A DNA stretch of 64,000 nt from Aaosphaeria pasadenensis. Taxonomy: Eukaryota > Ascomycota > Dothideomycetes > Pleosporales. Position numbers and translations under genes: made by a program. The number at the start of each line of letters is the position of its first letter. Positions within the stretch are counted from its first letter, which is position 1. This document shows, piece by piece, positions 33,799 through 46,943 of this stretch. The notes beneath the pieces are model-generated. The model worked only from the letters and a program-made list of their open reading frames with translations, was not told the DNA's origin and did not search any database. Location: assembly GCA_022813625.1 (NCBI GenBank), contig JAKLMB010000023.1, forward strand, positions 62,001 through 126,000. The letters run 5' to 3'.

Positions 33799-35563
33799 GT
33801 TGGATGTTTGATCTCTCGGGTATGGGTCGATGTCCAGCTGGGACGATGGGAGGAAATTTCGTATCTACCAGAGAATACAAAGTTGAGATCTCGAACTCAA
33901 ATTCAACCGACTGTGTCCAATCCCTTTGGCAGAACGAATGAACATGCTTCATGTTTATATCTTTATGCGTTTCCCAAAGAACCAAGCAGCGCCAAGTATC
34001 TTTACCATACCTTTCCCTTTCCGCAAGAACGTCATCCTCAAAATGTCCAAGTATCTCTCCCATCCATCCTAAAACGATCTCAATCCAAGTCTCCCTTGCT
34101 ACCAAGTATGGGCTTTCTTTGACTACTAACCGGTCCATTTTCTTCATCTTTCTATTTTTGTACTTCGGGATCGTTCTATTGTTCTCGCGTGGTCGGTTGT
34201 GGAACGGCCTTTATTAGTGCCTTGCCCAACTTGGTCATGTGGATTCTGTTTTCGAACTTGTCATGATGGAGTTCTTTGTTGAGAAGTTGGGAGTTTCTAT
34301 GGTGCAATATTGCACGTGGAGTGGCTGTGAGCAATTTTGCGCTTGGTCGTCATGTCTAGCGGGGGTTTCTAATATAGATGAACATTGTTCGATGCTGTGA
34401 GTTTTGGTAAAAGGTACTTGAGCTATTGTGTCAAGGGGCGGCATCCATGTATTTGGACTTTGGAAGGGGAATGCCCCTAGAAATAAGTTTTCGTTAAGAA
34501 AGGGAGAGGGTGGCGCTGGGCTGTGAACCCATATCTAGTTTTCTTTCTAGTCACAATCATCGCTCCGCAACAGACCGATCGTATCGAAGCATTAAGCATA
34601 CAATGGAGAAATCGCCTGTATGGCATGTACTACTAATGATGTACCTATACTGCAGTTCAGCACTGTATCAATTCTTCTATCATCAATCGTGTGGTAGTAG
34701 AGCAAGACAAGGTGAGGTTATTCAGAGGTCACGTGTATCTAGGAAAGTGCTAGGAAAATCGTAGATCGATTGATTAGGGCCCAATGAAGGCTGGGTGCAT
34801 CATTCATTAACCTTCCAAGGAGAATCGACAATGGCGATTAGATATATGCTTTACCTATCCACCGATTTACGAGTCGTTTCTGGTATGTCGCCTACTACAG
34901 AGCCGCCTATACGCAACAGGACGTTCATAAAACCGCTTTGCAAGGAAAGAGATAGACAACAGAGATTAAGAAAGCATCCACCCCAGCTTTCCCGGCACCA
35001 TACATGCTATCCCAGTCCATAAACCAGAGCAACACACTCAACTAGTAGAGCAGCCAATAGTCGCAAAGTGACGACCATGAAATAGAGCATATAACATACC
35101 AACCTGTAACAACACCTAACGGGGATGAGCGACCGGTCTACATCCTACAAGGCATCCTACAATTCCACTGTGTCAATCTCTAAGTTGTCTATATCTCAAA
35201 CCAAGAGCACTGCTTACTTCTTAACCACTCCTCTACAAACCCAAAAGCCACCATCACATTCCCTTATCTCCACCACCCCCATCCCCATCCCTATCCCTAG
35301 AACCTAAATCAAACCTCCCCACAACCCCAAGACCACACTACCTACACCTAACTCTCAATCTCCACCCTTCCCTTCCCTCGCCCTCCCGCCCCCGCGTCTG
35401 ATTCTCAGAATAAAGCCGCAGTCTAGACCATCCAAAGATTCGTGCATGAGAAGTGCGTGCTTGATCGCTTGCTTGGCTGCTTGATTGATTACCCGCGGCG
35501 TTCCTTAGATACGAGTAGATCTGGCTACCACACGTAGTCACGCTCCTCGCTGGCTCCTTTCAC

Positions 35564-35608
35564 ATGATATGATATGATATGATATGATATGATATGATAT
35601 GATACGAT
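35564..35608. repeat. (ATGAT)8 pentanucleotide microsatellite plus one variant unit
   Basis: Eight exact ATGAT units (35564-35603) followed by one ACGAT unit. It is non-coding and probably length-variable between strains. Confidence 0.95.
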
Positions 35609-35983
35609 ACACACAAACCATAGATACACATACACACAACGATCCATGGCCTCGAACATACCCTCGCTAAACCATGAAATCCTATTCGCATACATAACTA
35701 GGTATCTACACGAAGCAAGCGCGAGAGATTAGACACACACATAGAGATAACCCGCCCCGCCCTGCGCCGCCAAGAGCTGAAATCGATGATGTCTACGACT
35801 ATCATCTCACGATCGAATCGAATCGAATCCCATCGCCCTGTTGCGTGGTTTTCTGAGAATTTGTGTATCTGTAATCTCGAGGGTGAGGGAGGTTCGGATG
35901 TCTTGGCGAGATAAGGGATGGGAAGGGAGGGAAGTGTGGAGTGCAGGAAGGCTGATCGACGGGCGCGAGCGCTCGCTCGCTTC

Positions 35984-36042
35984 GGGGGCGGAAGGGGGGA
36001 GGGGGAGGGTGGATTGGCTCGCGGGGGGAAAGGGGAGGGGGA
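35984..36042 (+). other. G-run cluster with G-quadruplex potential
   Basis: Plus-strand runs of 5, 6, 5 and 3 guanines lie within about 26 bases (35984-36009), followed by runs of 6, 4 and 5 up to 36042. Four G-runs with loops of 1-5 bases fit the usual quadruplex pattern. It sits in a wider purine-biased stretch between genes. Confidence 0.55.
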
Positions 36043-36706
36043 TGTAAGCGAGGGAGGGATGGGGATTGGGTGTTGGGGACGGGAGGGATGGAGGATGGGG
36101 AGGGTGGATGGAGGACGGAGGATGAGGCTTGTTGGGGGTTGGGTGAGATGCTTGGCTTGCTTTGCTTGCTTGTGGTTTTGTCAGGTAGGTGGTGGTTGGG
36201 ATGTGATGATCTGTTGTTGTAGAGTGAGTGTTTCACGATCATGAGAGGATGAGGTTTTTGGGTATTTCGATATAATTATTATATCTACAGCGATCTAATC
36301 GAAGTTGCTGGAGGTATGTATGGGGTGTAGAGAACCTAGAAACAGCGAAATGAACATCCCATTGTTTGGATTCCCGCAGTACACCCTTTTGTATACAAGC
36401 CATGCATCCCCCAATTGAGATTCGATCGCTCTCTAAATTTGCCAATTTGTACAATACGAAAACAAGTGTTTCCCCGTCGCAGACTTCTCTCCCCGCCTTC
36501 TAATACTGCGCATACGTTTTCTGTCCTCCCTTTAATTCATCGTGTGGAGGGTTTGATGAAGAAAAAGGACAGGTATTGGTATCTTGCTTTGAACTCCGGT
36601 AACAAATAAAAGTGTATAAGGAAAAAGGATTAGGAACGCTCATTGAAGAAAAAAGGGGCACTGGATGCCAAAAACAATACAGGGTCGCTTAGGTCGACGA
36701 AAAAGC

Positions 36707-38585
36707 TTATTCGACCTTCTCGGGGCCAGCAGCAACGGCATGGCGGTCGCCGCCGATGCCAGTGTGTGCATGGCCGCCCTCACTGCTTTCGCTCGGGGCC
36801 TTACCCTCGAGCATCTGGCTGTGCTGGTGGATTCCGTGACGCTCGCCCTGGGGAACGGTCTGCTCAGCGCCGGCGACGTCGGTCTTAGCGGGCGTCCAGG
36901 CGAGGTAGTCACGGCGGACCTCGACGTAGTCGTAGGCGAACTCGCCGAGCTGGTCGTCATCCATACCGAGGAGCTCAGCCTCCTCAGAGGCGCGGAGGTG
37001 GAGGCCGGGGATCTTGTCGATGGCAAAGGCGAGGAGGGCGCTGACGACGAAGGAGTAGGCGGTGGCGGCGACAATGTAGGCGATCTGCATGTACATCTGC
37101 TTCCACTCTCCCTTGATCCAGCCACCGACGAAAAGACCGGTGTTGACACCGTCGAGGCCGATGATGTATCCGGCACCGAAGAAGCCGTTGAAGATGAGTC
37201 CGACGATTCCAGCGACACCGTGCTCAGCGAACACGTCCATAGCATCATCGATCTTGAGCCAGAACTTGACTATAGAGTTGTTAGCTGGAGTTGAATGTGA
37301 CGGGTTTGGCATTAGAACTCACTCTTGGTGGCATAATTGCAGACGACACCGGTCACGATACCGAGGATAACACTGGCCCACGGGGGGATGAAACCGGAGG
37401 CGGGAGTGGCAGCGACGAGTCCAGAGATGACACCAGAGCACCAGCCGACCATGGACCACTTGCGAGCAAGACGCCAATCGAGAACAACCCAGGTGGCACC
37501 GGCGAACATGGCGGTAAGGTTGGTGTTCCAGCAAGCCATGACAGCGCGAAGGTTAGCACCGAAAGCAGATCCACCGTTGAATCCGAGCCTATACAATTCT
37601 TAGCATGAATCCCATCTGTATGATTATCCCATTGCCACTTACCATCCAAACCAGAGGAAGACCGTTCCGAGGGTGATGAGAGAGACGTTGTGGGGACGGA
37701 AGTTGAGCATCATCTTCTCCTGGCGGCGGCCGAGGACCCAGGAGTATGCGAGAGCGGAAAGACCAGAAACGATCTCGACGGGACCTCCACCAGCGTAGTC
37801 GAGAACTCCCCAGGAGAAAGCCCATCCGTTGACGTTCCAGACCCAGCAGGCGACGGGGCAGTATACGATGGTAGCCCAGAAGAAGATGAAGACCATCATG
37901 GGGATGAGACGGCCGCGTTCGGCAACGGCTCCAACGATAATGGCAGCGGTAACGGAGCAGAATTGCATCTAAATGGACAATGAGCTTTTGATGGATTTAG
38001 CAGAAGGACATGCTCAGTGAGACCTACCTGGTAGAAAGCGTAGAGAAGATCGGGAATCAGAGGGCTACCAGGGCTGGGAGCACCGAGAGTCCTCATGAGA
38101 CCGAATTTCTTGAGATCACCGATGAAGCCGTTGGTCGCATATTGGCTGAAAGCCAACGAGTAACCCCAGAAGTACCATTGGAAAGTGATGATAGTAGCGG
38201 AACCCAAGCAAGCCCAGATCAAAGAGAGCGCTGACTTTCTCCGCGCAAGACCAGAGTAGAGGAATGCGAGGCCCGGTACCATGACCAACACCATCGCAGA
38301 AGCCACGATGATGTAGGCCTGGTCACCAGGGTTGTACCATTGGTTCAAATTTTCGGCATCTGTAGGTGGAAAAACGGATTAGTTGAAGTTCTGGAGATCT
38401 TCGCAACTCTCGAGGCTGACATTGGTATCTTTTTTCCCAACTCGTCGGGAGAGAGCGAAGTAATTGGTGTGCACGAGTATTCACGTGCATGTTACACCAA
38501 AGGGATGGTACATACTGGAGTCACCACCAAGATCGGTGTTGGTGCCATTGAACACCGCGGGTGCTCCTACCCAAGAGTAGGACAT
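36707..38585 (-). CDS. Ammonium transporter (Amt/Mep), Mep1/Mep3-like
   Basis: A 518-aa plasma-membrane ammonium transporter in five exons: 38585-38516, 38359-38028, 37968-37643, 37588-37323 and 37269-36707. All four introns (156, 59, 54, 53 bp) have GT/AG ends and keep phase. Eleven hydrophobic segments are expected. Family marks include FLYSGLARRKSALSLIWACL, GAVAERGRLIPMMVFIFFW, LDYAGGGPVEIVSGLSALAY, LGFNGGSAFGANLRAVMACW, DDAMDVFAEHGVAGIVG and the cytosolic motif LGEFAYDYVEVRRDYL. The pore position that is the first of the twin histidines in E. coli AmtB and yeast Mep2 is Glu199 here; the second, His348, is kept. Glu at that place is typical of fungal Mep1/Mep3-type carriers, usually of higher capacity and lower affinity. 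HGATAR sites upstream fit nitrogen control by a GATA factor (AreA-like). Confidence 0.95.
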
Positions 38586-41500
38586 GTTGGATAGGTGTTA
38601 GTCGACTATGATATGGGTGAAGGGACCACGACGGCAGAGTATTGAGCGTGGTACTCTTTGGTGTGAAGTCGAAGGAAGTACTGGGGATGAGGCGCGACAA
38701 AGATGGAGGTACCGGGCTGGGGTATATAAAAGAAAGCGAAGGGTGAATTTCGGCGCCCTTGTATGATCAGCAATGATGATGGAAAGACTGCCCGGGGGGG
38801 TTTGAGAGTGAATTAGGACTATTGTCAATGCTGGTAATTGGACGAAGTTGCTTATCTGCCCTTGTCCACCCGAGGCGCGCTCATGGGAAAATAAACGAAG
38901 GGTAGAGTTGGCGCAACACCCACAGCCCCGGCGTCGTGGGGTTCACGTCAGATCTGGAGCTTCTTTTTTTTTGTTCCGCTGGGGTGAAAGGCCCCAAGTG
39001 GCGTCAAGAGCTCGGTAGTGGTTACTGGGTTTACCATAACAGTAAATGCGTTGGGTAGTTACAAGAGGGTGGGTTGGTAGGGTTGAACAGGGTTGTTTGG
39101 GTTCACATGTGTGTGTGTACACGGAGAAGTATAGACTATGGAGTATGGGACTATGGGTGGACGTGGTATGTGTGTGGACAAGTGGTATTCCCTTATCAGT
39201 GGCGGACCATTGTTGTTTGCTCATGTCTACTGTCTACTTTTGGTTTGCTATCTATCTACCCTACGGTCCCTACCTATTACTCCGTACCTAGCTAGGTATC
39301 TATCTGAACTAACTATGGGTGGAGCTGGAGATAGCAACAACGCCGGGAGGCTTCCGGACCAGGGCGTTTGCGGGTCTGTGGGTAATGTAATGGCCATTCA
39401 TTTGCGCCCAAAGGTGAAAGTACAGCGGTAATTGTAATTTAGAGCAAGGGATTCTATGATTTGCTTTGCGGCGGATCTACCAACTGAGAGTGTTCTTCCG
39501 TACACGGAGTTCTGTGTATATCCTATGACCTATGTCTTATTGTTTTAACCCACTGACACCCCGCGAACCCACGGCGGATTGGCTGGGCAAAGAGGAGGAG
39601 GGTGGGACAAAAGGTAGATGAGACGAAAGAGCAGGAACAATAGTGGTTGGTTGATGGCTGAGAAAGGCAATAAACTCAGTCGGAATAAAAGATGATGATT
39701 ATTGCTGTACAACTATGCTGTAATCACCACAAGAGTTTCGCATTCAAAGGTACAAAGCTTGGCACAGAGTGGGATTGTGTAAGTGGATGATGAAACCAGA
39801 ACCGATGCTGATAAGGGAACCGAGACATCTGATTGGCGGGCAGCCCTCCAGACCACAACTGTGACCCAAATGTGGTCATAACTCTATCTCGTCGTCTCCC
39901 CCTCCGATCTATTCCGACATGGTCCCTTCTCTTTCTCCCTTTCTCCCCTTCCCTCTGTATTGGCAGTATTTGCCCTGTATTACCGTAATCAGCCTATGAT
40001 GGTTGGAATTATGCGATTCTCCTACACAGAACTTCTGATAAGCCCCGTTGGACCGTTGACAAACCACAAAACCCTTATCTTTCTGTCACTACCCATCCCT
40101 GGCTAAGCGTGTAAATGAACCCTGCTATACCCCTTTCGTCTTCCATTCACCCTCACACACCCTTTCCCATTCCCACTCTGACCTGACCCCCGGGCCTTCC
40201 GCGCGCTTTTCTTTTGCCTCTCGAGTCTCCGCCCAACTGGTCCACCACTTGCAGATGGATCTCTTCCAAATAGCGAAGCCCTAATTCGTTTGTGGTATTG
40301 TGTAGTGTGTCTTTGTACAACTACATACAGCATCCTCAGTAATCCTCAACTCGAGGCCTTCCTATCCTATCTGATTGCGCCTAGAACACATTCAGTCCTA
40401 CATACAAGTTCCCGACCGCCTGGTAACTACACTTTGTACCTAAACTCTTCAAAGAAAACATCTGAAGTCTGGTTGGGCTACATGTGCGCAACTCTGGATG
40501 ACGATCGACTTGCACGTGTCGTCTACCAGCCATGCCCTTCCTATCGGTTGAAGCACCACAAGATCTACGGTCATGGCCGAGACCCCCAACCAGAACGAGG
40601 GCTGTGCAAAAAGTCCCATGTTTGAGGTTCAGGCACCATGGACGCCCCGATTGTCGGCGAGCGTGGAGTGTGAAAACACATGCGATCTGGATATGGACGG
40701 TACAGTGGAGGCAGGATAATACTCCGAGTTTGTACTAGAACAAGTATGTGTAACAACGCAGTACACACCCGAATGCACTAAGCTTCTGGAAGGTCTGTCG
40801 AGCAATTCCGACTCAGAGGGACCATACTCGTACTGTGTAAGCTAGATCTTGTTGAATGGACTACGATATCGTTCGCCGTCTGGAGAGACCCACCAATGTT
40901 CCCACTTTCAGGATTTCCCTTCTGGGAGATGCTCCAGTAACGTGTCGTTCGACATTTATTTTATCTTCAATATCTTCGCATTTCAATCAACATACGTGGA
41001 CATCCCACACACGCGAGGAATTCCTAGCTGCACGCACTCCACACATGGGATCCATTTTGGGGCTCTCGCGGGTCTCGCTTCGCTTGCCCCCAACCTGAAG
41101 GGAGTTAAGATAGCCTATTCCCCTGTTCCAAGCACCATAGAGCGCGGGGTCACGCCAGAACAGAACAACCCACACGAGACATATCAAAACATACGTTGTA
41201 GACAAAGATAATAGACGAATGCTATTATTCTTTTTAGATCTTAGATATCAATTCTGTCAGGGCTTTGCCGACGACGGCACGGGCATGTGTGGGATGCAAT
41301 TTGATTCAGCCCTCTCATCCCATCTCGTACTTGAAGGAAGCGTGGGACTCTTTTGACTGCTGCATGTTCTCCCAACCAATCACCAGCTCTCCGCACCCTT
41401 TGTCTTCCCTTCCCTCCCGTCAGCTCTATTTCGCGTTTCCGGCCAATCCACAGCTCCTCCCGTGCCAATCGCTCTCTTGGGGGGCAACTCTGTTGTGTAA

Positions 41501-44500
41501 ATCGCCAAACGTTTATCCGACCATGTGCCGTCCGCGTGTCCGGCTTCGGCCCAGCTACTCTCCCACAACCATCATCATGACAGCTGCACTGCGCTTCCCG
41601 GCCGGTTGATCGGCCATGAGTAACATGTCATAGATTCTCTTTCGCCATCCCATCCAGCGCATCAATCATACATAGCTCGCCAACATTCCGCCGCCCGCAT
41701 AGTGCTTTTTGTACTAAGTCTTGTCCGCTATGAATTGGCAGTCTTGGTATTCCGATGTTGCTCCACTTGTCTTTCCGATCCCTCGGCCGGTTGGCTTTCA
41801 GTGCTCGTGTGTTCCGTGAGATGCGAATCGGATCTGCGCTTGAGGATCTGGCCAATGGGAGATAGGTTGTTCCTATTGCTTTTACCAATGTGTATTTAGT
41901 TATGGTATGCTGTGTCTAATCTTATATGAATCGCATCTTTACTTTTTTGTTGGCGACGTGTTTTGGGTTGACTGCTTTTTTCCGTGCTTGATGGTACATT
42001 CCGAATCTCATGGTCTTTCTTTGGCGTGGACCCACTCAATTTGGTACATCTCTCACTTTGGGCACCCAACAACGACCCTCTCGAGCTATGCCATGAAACA
42101 TTGATCAAAACGATGGATTGAACAACAAATGAGACAGATTGAAAGGAAGATTTCTCGACGTGGCTTTATTTTGATGACTTCAAATTGGTAGGAAAGCTAT
42201 TGGGCGTCGACGTTGAAGACTGACCTGGTTGCTGGTTCGATCACAATCTACCCCATACATGTAAGAGCAACTAATAGATCACGGAACTTCCTGGATATCA
42301 TCTATTCGAGCCGTTGAATTTGCCGCGAAGAGTGCGATGAGAATGCTCTGCAAGCTATACGAAACCAACATGCATCATCTCAGACCATCTCCTCCATCCC
42401 TTCTCAAACCGAACAACAACAACCTTTCTCTGACCGATGACACCGATGGCCAAACCAATCGTTACATCGCACGTCTCGCGCCTGATAACTCAAAATTTTC
42501 ACATCCATCTCTCTGAGGGGTTGAGTGCTGCTATCGGGCCATCAAGAGCTCGGGAACTCGCCGTTCCGTGACATAAAGTCCCGGTCTTATTTAGCCCTGC
42601 GTTCGACGACCAAGTTTGGGGGACCTTATTGCATCTACTATGCCGCAATGATGCATGCAATCGACTCGACGATAATCTGGGGAATGCTGGTCAACGACCT
42701 TATATCTGTGGAGATTATACTTGCGATTTCAGGGACCGTGACCAATATTCCGGTTCGAGGTCCAACGATGATAGGTAGGAGGGCGATCCGGTGCTGTTGG
42801 CAAATGTATCATTCCACTCGACTGCATCGGCAATTGTCGTGGCTTAATGTATAGTTGCTTGCCTTCGAGAGTGGATGTGACCTCAAAGCTCGTAGGTCAC
42901 GGCTAGATTTCAGGAGCAATCAAATACCCTAAGGCATCTTCAATTTGGACTCTCCATGAGCTGATCGGGTCATAGCCTTGTGGTCGGCCAAGTTAAGGAG
43001 ACCGCCACTGGCACGTGGTTGCCTCGTTCTGTTCATCCTCTGCAAATCAGGAACATCCCAATGGGGTTAGCGCATGTCGATTATATTGAGACATATGGAG
43101 TGTCCTTCAACCTCCACTCTGAGTCTGACATGCGGCAGTGATGATTTGAACCATGCACAGGCTACCGCACAGCATCTTTAACTCTGCTCATCCCTGAGGT
43201 GGTCCGGTCTTTTCGCTTCCGCTCATCGTCGTTGTGTCACCTAACCAGGACCACTTGGACCACAGTTTCTTTTGACGACGTGCACTAGAATACACATGTT
43301 GTCTAATTTTGGATCAGGACTTATCGGTGGTCTAGAAGAGAATGAAAAAAAATCTTACACTCAACTCAGCTCCAAGGTGTAGCAGCAATTCCCTCCGCAT
43401 GCCATCCAATTTCTCAGTTCTTGAGTCAGTTGCCGTTCCCTGATTTTTCTTCGCCGCAGCTCGTTCTTACAGGGTGGTTAAATTCAGCAATCCAAAACGA
43501 CTAATCGCCTCCGCATCTTGGCCACGCACACCTGCGAACTGCAAGGGCAGGGGCTCAAACTCCTTCCCCCTGTCACCTACATATGTAGGTAGAGACTACA
43601 TCTTACTTCAAAGTTCAACGCTGCTCGGACTCACCGCTAGATGCAACACGCAATTTCGCCTCTGCTCAATCTACAATTGGCGGAAATTCCTCTACTCGTC
43701 TGCCAATACTTCTTCTGTAAGGTTTACTGAAGCGAAATCCCTACCCGTTCATTGGCTGGGCGAACACAACTGATGCGCATGTGGTCAGATGGGTTGCCTT
43801 CCAGATATCTACTTATTAAAGATACAGGATGAGAAATGATCCATCTACATCTGAGCTGCTAACCTCTCTGCGGACATGAGGCAGCTGTCGCCCTCCCCCT
43901 GGAATCCTGATGCAAAGTAAAGATGGTGGGAGGGGCGAATAGGAATGTCGAGATACGATAGCAATGCTGCATTTGGACACCTGCCCGTCGAACTTCTTGC
44001 CCATCCCAGCATACTGCATGACAATGGCAACGCCAGCTAGACCAAATCGACACCTGTGGTGTTAAGATCTCTACTCATGATGGACACTAGGCCCGGATGA
44101 GGGCTTGAAGCTATGGAAAGCACATGCCTTCTGTATTGCGAAACATCATGGGTCAACCGAAGTATGCTTCACTTCCTTGATCTACCAAATCCAGTCGATC
44201 CGACAAGCCTGGTGGTGTACTACCCTGCTTCCCTGAGGTGTAGCAACTTCTTTCGCCCGCAGGCTAGGCTGGCTCTTCATTTCTAAGTCCGACCTAATCA
44301 ATATTGTGTCCGTAACAACGGGCCCTCCCGCCCACGGTCGAATCGCTGAGTGGCAACCTTCTGCGACGGCCATGAGAAAAAGTTCAAACTCCCTTGCAAA
44401 CTTGCATGCATACTCGAGCATAGTGATGGTAAAACAATAGTCGTCTCTCGTCCGCATGTCAGGGCCTCTCGCTACCACAAAGATGGCTGACGCCCAAGCG

Positions 44501-44893
44501 CACTGAACGTTTACGACACCCAGACGTACAGTAGTTGAACGGCTATATTCGAGCGTGTTAAAGTTTCGTTAAAGATTCGTCTGGACCTGGTTGATCAGTG
44601 AATATAGTTCATGGAGATCCCGGTCAGGACCGTGGCTTCCGTACGTTTCCCCACACCTAACGTGGCTCTATTCGTAAACCGATGCATGGCCCCTCGACCT
44701 CAAATTTACAGTTCAAGGGACCAGGGGCGTTTGCATGGCTGTTGGCCTTATTATCCGTTTTATATGCTAATTGTCTGGGATGCCGAAGCCCACTGTTCGG
44801 TTCACGAGCCGAAACATATATAGTTCTCTATTCTGATATTCACCAGCGAGAGAGCGAAGAACCTACGATTCCTGGACCCGACTTATTTGAGAT
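38586..44893. other. Largest gene-free stretch of the window, 6.3 kb
   Basis: The left 1 kb is the promoter of the ammonium transporter; the right few hundred bases are that of the rhodopsin-like gene. Between them I find no frame with recognisable motifs, intron joins or coding bias. One TACGGAGTA copy lies at 39278-39286. No LTR, inverted terminal repeat or transposase remnant was recognised. Confidence 0.6.
38851..39261. promoter_or_regulatory. GATA-factor (AreA-type) sites upstream of the ammonium transporter
   Basis: Read on the minus strand, AGATAAG lies at 38857-38851 and TGATAAG at 39197-39191, 266 bp or more before the transporter ATG, and AGATAG words occur near 39249-39257. All match HGATAR, the nitrogen-regulator consensus. 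The motif is short and common, so the support comes from its fit to the gene's function. Confidence 0.4.
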
Positions 44894-46331
44894 ATGGGAG
44901 GTGACTTCCCCAACCTAACGTCAGAGTTGATGGCCAATTGGCCATCATCGAGTTCATCGCCAGTCACAAGAGGGTGGTATTCTCCTTACGCTCTGGCGCT
45001 GGTTGTTTGCGCGACCGTCGTGCTAGTCAGCAGGCTTGACTCGCAGGTGAGGAAAAGTTATCACGGATTGGGGGTAGATGATGTTATTGCCTGTATCGCA
45101 TGGGCTTTCGCTGTTCTTTTTACTGGTTCAAGCATTACAGGTCAGTGATCTCATTCATGCTCACTGGTAGACTGCGCGCTAATCAAGTGATTAGGCGTAG
45201 TTGATTACGGCTTCAATCGACATATGTGGGATGTACCATCAGAGAGATACAATCGTGCTGCTTTGGTATTGCTTCTACTCCGCGTGGTAGTCTACTCAAC
45301 TAATATCATGCAGATGGAATGGATCAGTGAAGCAGCCTTCACACTAAGCGTCGGCTTAACGAAAATCTCGGTCCTCCTCTTCTATCGTAGATTGGAGTTA
45401 CCATGTGGCACAGGCTTGAAATTGATCATGCACATGCTCATTGCCATGACAGCCTCAATTTCATTTGGTTGCCTGATGACCCAGGTGCTACTGTGTCGAC
45501 CAGCATCCGCATACTGGGACATACCTGATCCTACACGACCTGTAAAACGATCTTGCACGCGCGAAGACATCTTCTATCTCGTGCAGGGAGTGCTGGATGC
45601 CATGTCAACAGTCTACTGCATAGCGATTCCTGTTCTTGTGCTGCGAAGCAGACCCATGTCGAAATTTCAGAGGACCGGTCTTCGGGCTGTTTCCTTTTCT
45701 GGCCTCCTGTAAGTCCTCGGAACTCACATGTCTCCAGATCCAAGCTCACTTCTGCAGTGTCCTAGGTGCAAGCATAGCTAGGACTGTGTTTCTCACCCGC
45801 CTCGCAGGGAGTGGCAACGGCGATGCAACCTGTACGTGGCTAGATGGTTTACATCAACTTTCGAACATCATGGCTAACTGGGCAATAGGGAACGGGTACA
45901 ATGTTTTCATTTGGGCACAACTTGAATGCCAATTAGCTCTCCTCTGCGCATGCATACCCTTCTTGCAACGCTACTTCAAACACTATCCTGCTGCACCGAT
46001 CGTCTTTGTCGGCCAGACCAGCCATTCGCGGAACGATTCAGTGATATCTCGAGTTGGAAGTTCGCTGTCTGGCCAAATCAAAAAGCTCCCTTTTGGGCGA
46101 AGCAACAGTCCGCGTAACCTTGAGATATCCAGGCCCCGACTACAACCATCCCCTGTAGAAATCCCAGAATGGGAATTTGAGCGATTCGCATCGCCGCAAC
46201 CAGCTCATTCACCGCTGGACGAGCATACTTACCATCGCTACTTGGCGGGCAACTACGGTCCACCGGTACCGCCAAAAGACAGCCGGGTCATCTTCGACGA
46301 GTATCGTCGGGAACATGGAGAGATCCGATGA
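44894..46331 (+). CDS. Fungal rhodopsin-like integral membrane protein (Pth11-like receptor family)
   Basis: A 444-aa seven-helix membrane protein in three exons: 44894-45140, 45195-45708 and 45758-46331. Introns are 54 bp (GTCAGT/ATTAG, CTAAT branch) and 49 bp (GTAAGT/TGCAG) and keep phase. Helices lie in YALALVVCATVVLVSRL, GVDDVIACIAWAFAVLFTGS, AALVLLLLRVVVYSTN, MLIAMTASISFGCLMTQVLL, LVQGVLDAMSTVYCIAIPVL, SGLLVLGASIARTVFL and FIWAQLECQLALLCACIPFL. The family marks are the acidic residue in GVDDVI, EAAFTLSVGLTKISVLLFYRR after helix 3, CRPASAYWD and the final LE..LALLCACIP. No CFEM domain is present. The cytosolic tail is Ser/Pro-rich (PSPVEIPEWEFERF). Members are orphan receptors, some linked to host or surface sensing; the ligand is unknown. 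Confidence 0.88.
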
Positions 46332-46943
46332 CACTGCATCATCACCATATAGTAATAGAGAATAGATCGACCGTTTTTAAGTTCAATACAAAAGCGATGA
46401 TCTTTTGGACCATGTAGTCAGTTCCTAATAGATTTCCCTGAGTGATGATCGCCATGTAAATCCGAGCGCCCGACACACCTGTGAGAGGATGGTCAAAGTT
46501 TCGAATAGACGTGGCTTTGTGATTGCATGCATGATAGATCCCCGAAAGACCATGTGCGAAGCAGTTGCACGACAGTAGACGCTCCGTTCCTGGACGTGCC
46601 GTCCCGCTGAGCCTTGGGTCTGTGGAGTCTCTTGCAGAGCGTCCCTCGAGCAGCCCAGCTTAGAGGTCGGCTAAAGTTATGGTGCCCGTCGTGCGCGGAC
46701 CGACATACGACCAGCGAAGGTTCGCGTTAAGCCCTTCGCGAAGTAGCGCCAGACCCCGCCGAGGCTCGTGGCTCCTGTGGCTCTCCCTGACCTGCGTTGG
46801 CCGTATGTATTGGACCTGTTGTTTCGAAACATCGCCAGTGTGCTCATCGTAAACGCAGTGTGCGAGGCATCCGGGGCGGCCCACCACCATCACTCACATA
46901 AACCCACCGCTGCGTCGCTCTCGCTAGGGGCGTACCCGCAGCG
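46332..46943. other. Intergenic between receptor and AP-2 sigma
   Basis: 3' region of the receptor gene and promoter of the AP-2 sigma gene. No further gene seen. Confidence 0.6.

Larger units (their letters stand above)
33799..36706. other. Intergenic, repeat-bearing
   Basis: No supported gene. The first part is upstream of the 395-aa gene. Beyond it are an ATGAT pentanucleotide repeat (35564-35608), a short CGAAT repeat near 35815-35829 and a purine- and G-rich stretch at about 35920-36130. The last few hundred bases are the 3' region of the ammonium transporter. Confidence 0.6.

Noticed and set aside
33205..34147. 305-aa plus and 244-aa minus frames overlapping the 395-aa gene
   Set aside because: Opposite- or alternative-frame shadows of the minus-strand gene with its conserved cysteine region.
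42215..42270. Possible tRNA T-arm word (GGTTCGATC)
   Set aside because: No matching acceptor stem, D-arm or anticodon arm could be drawn around it.
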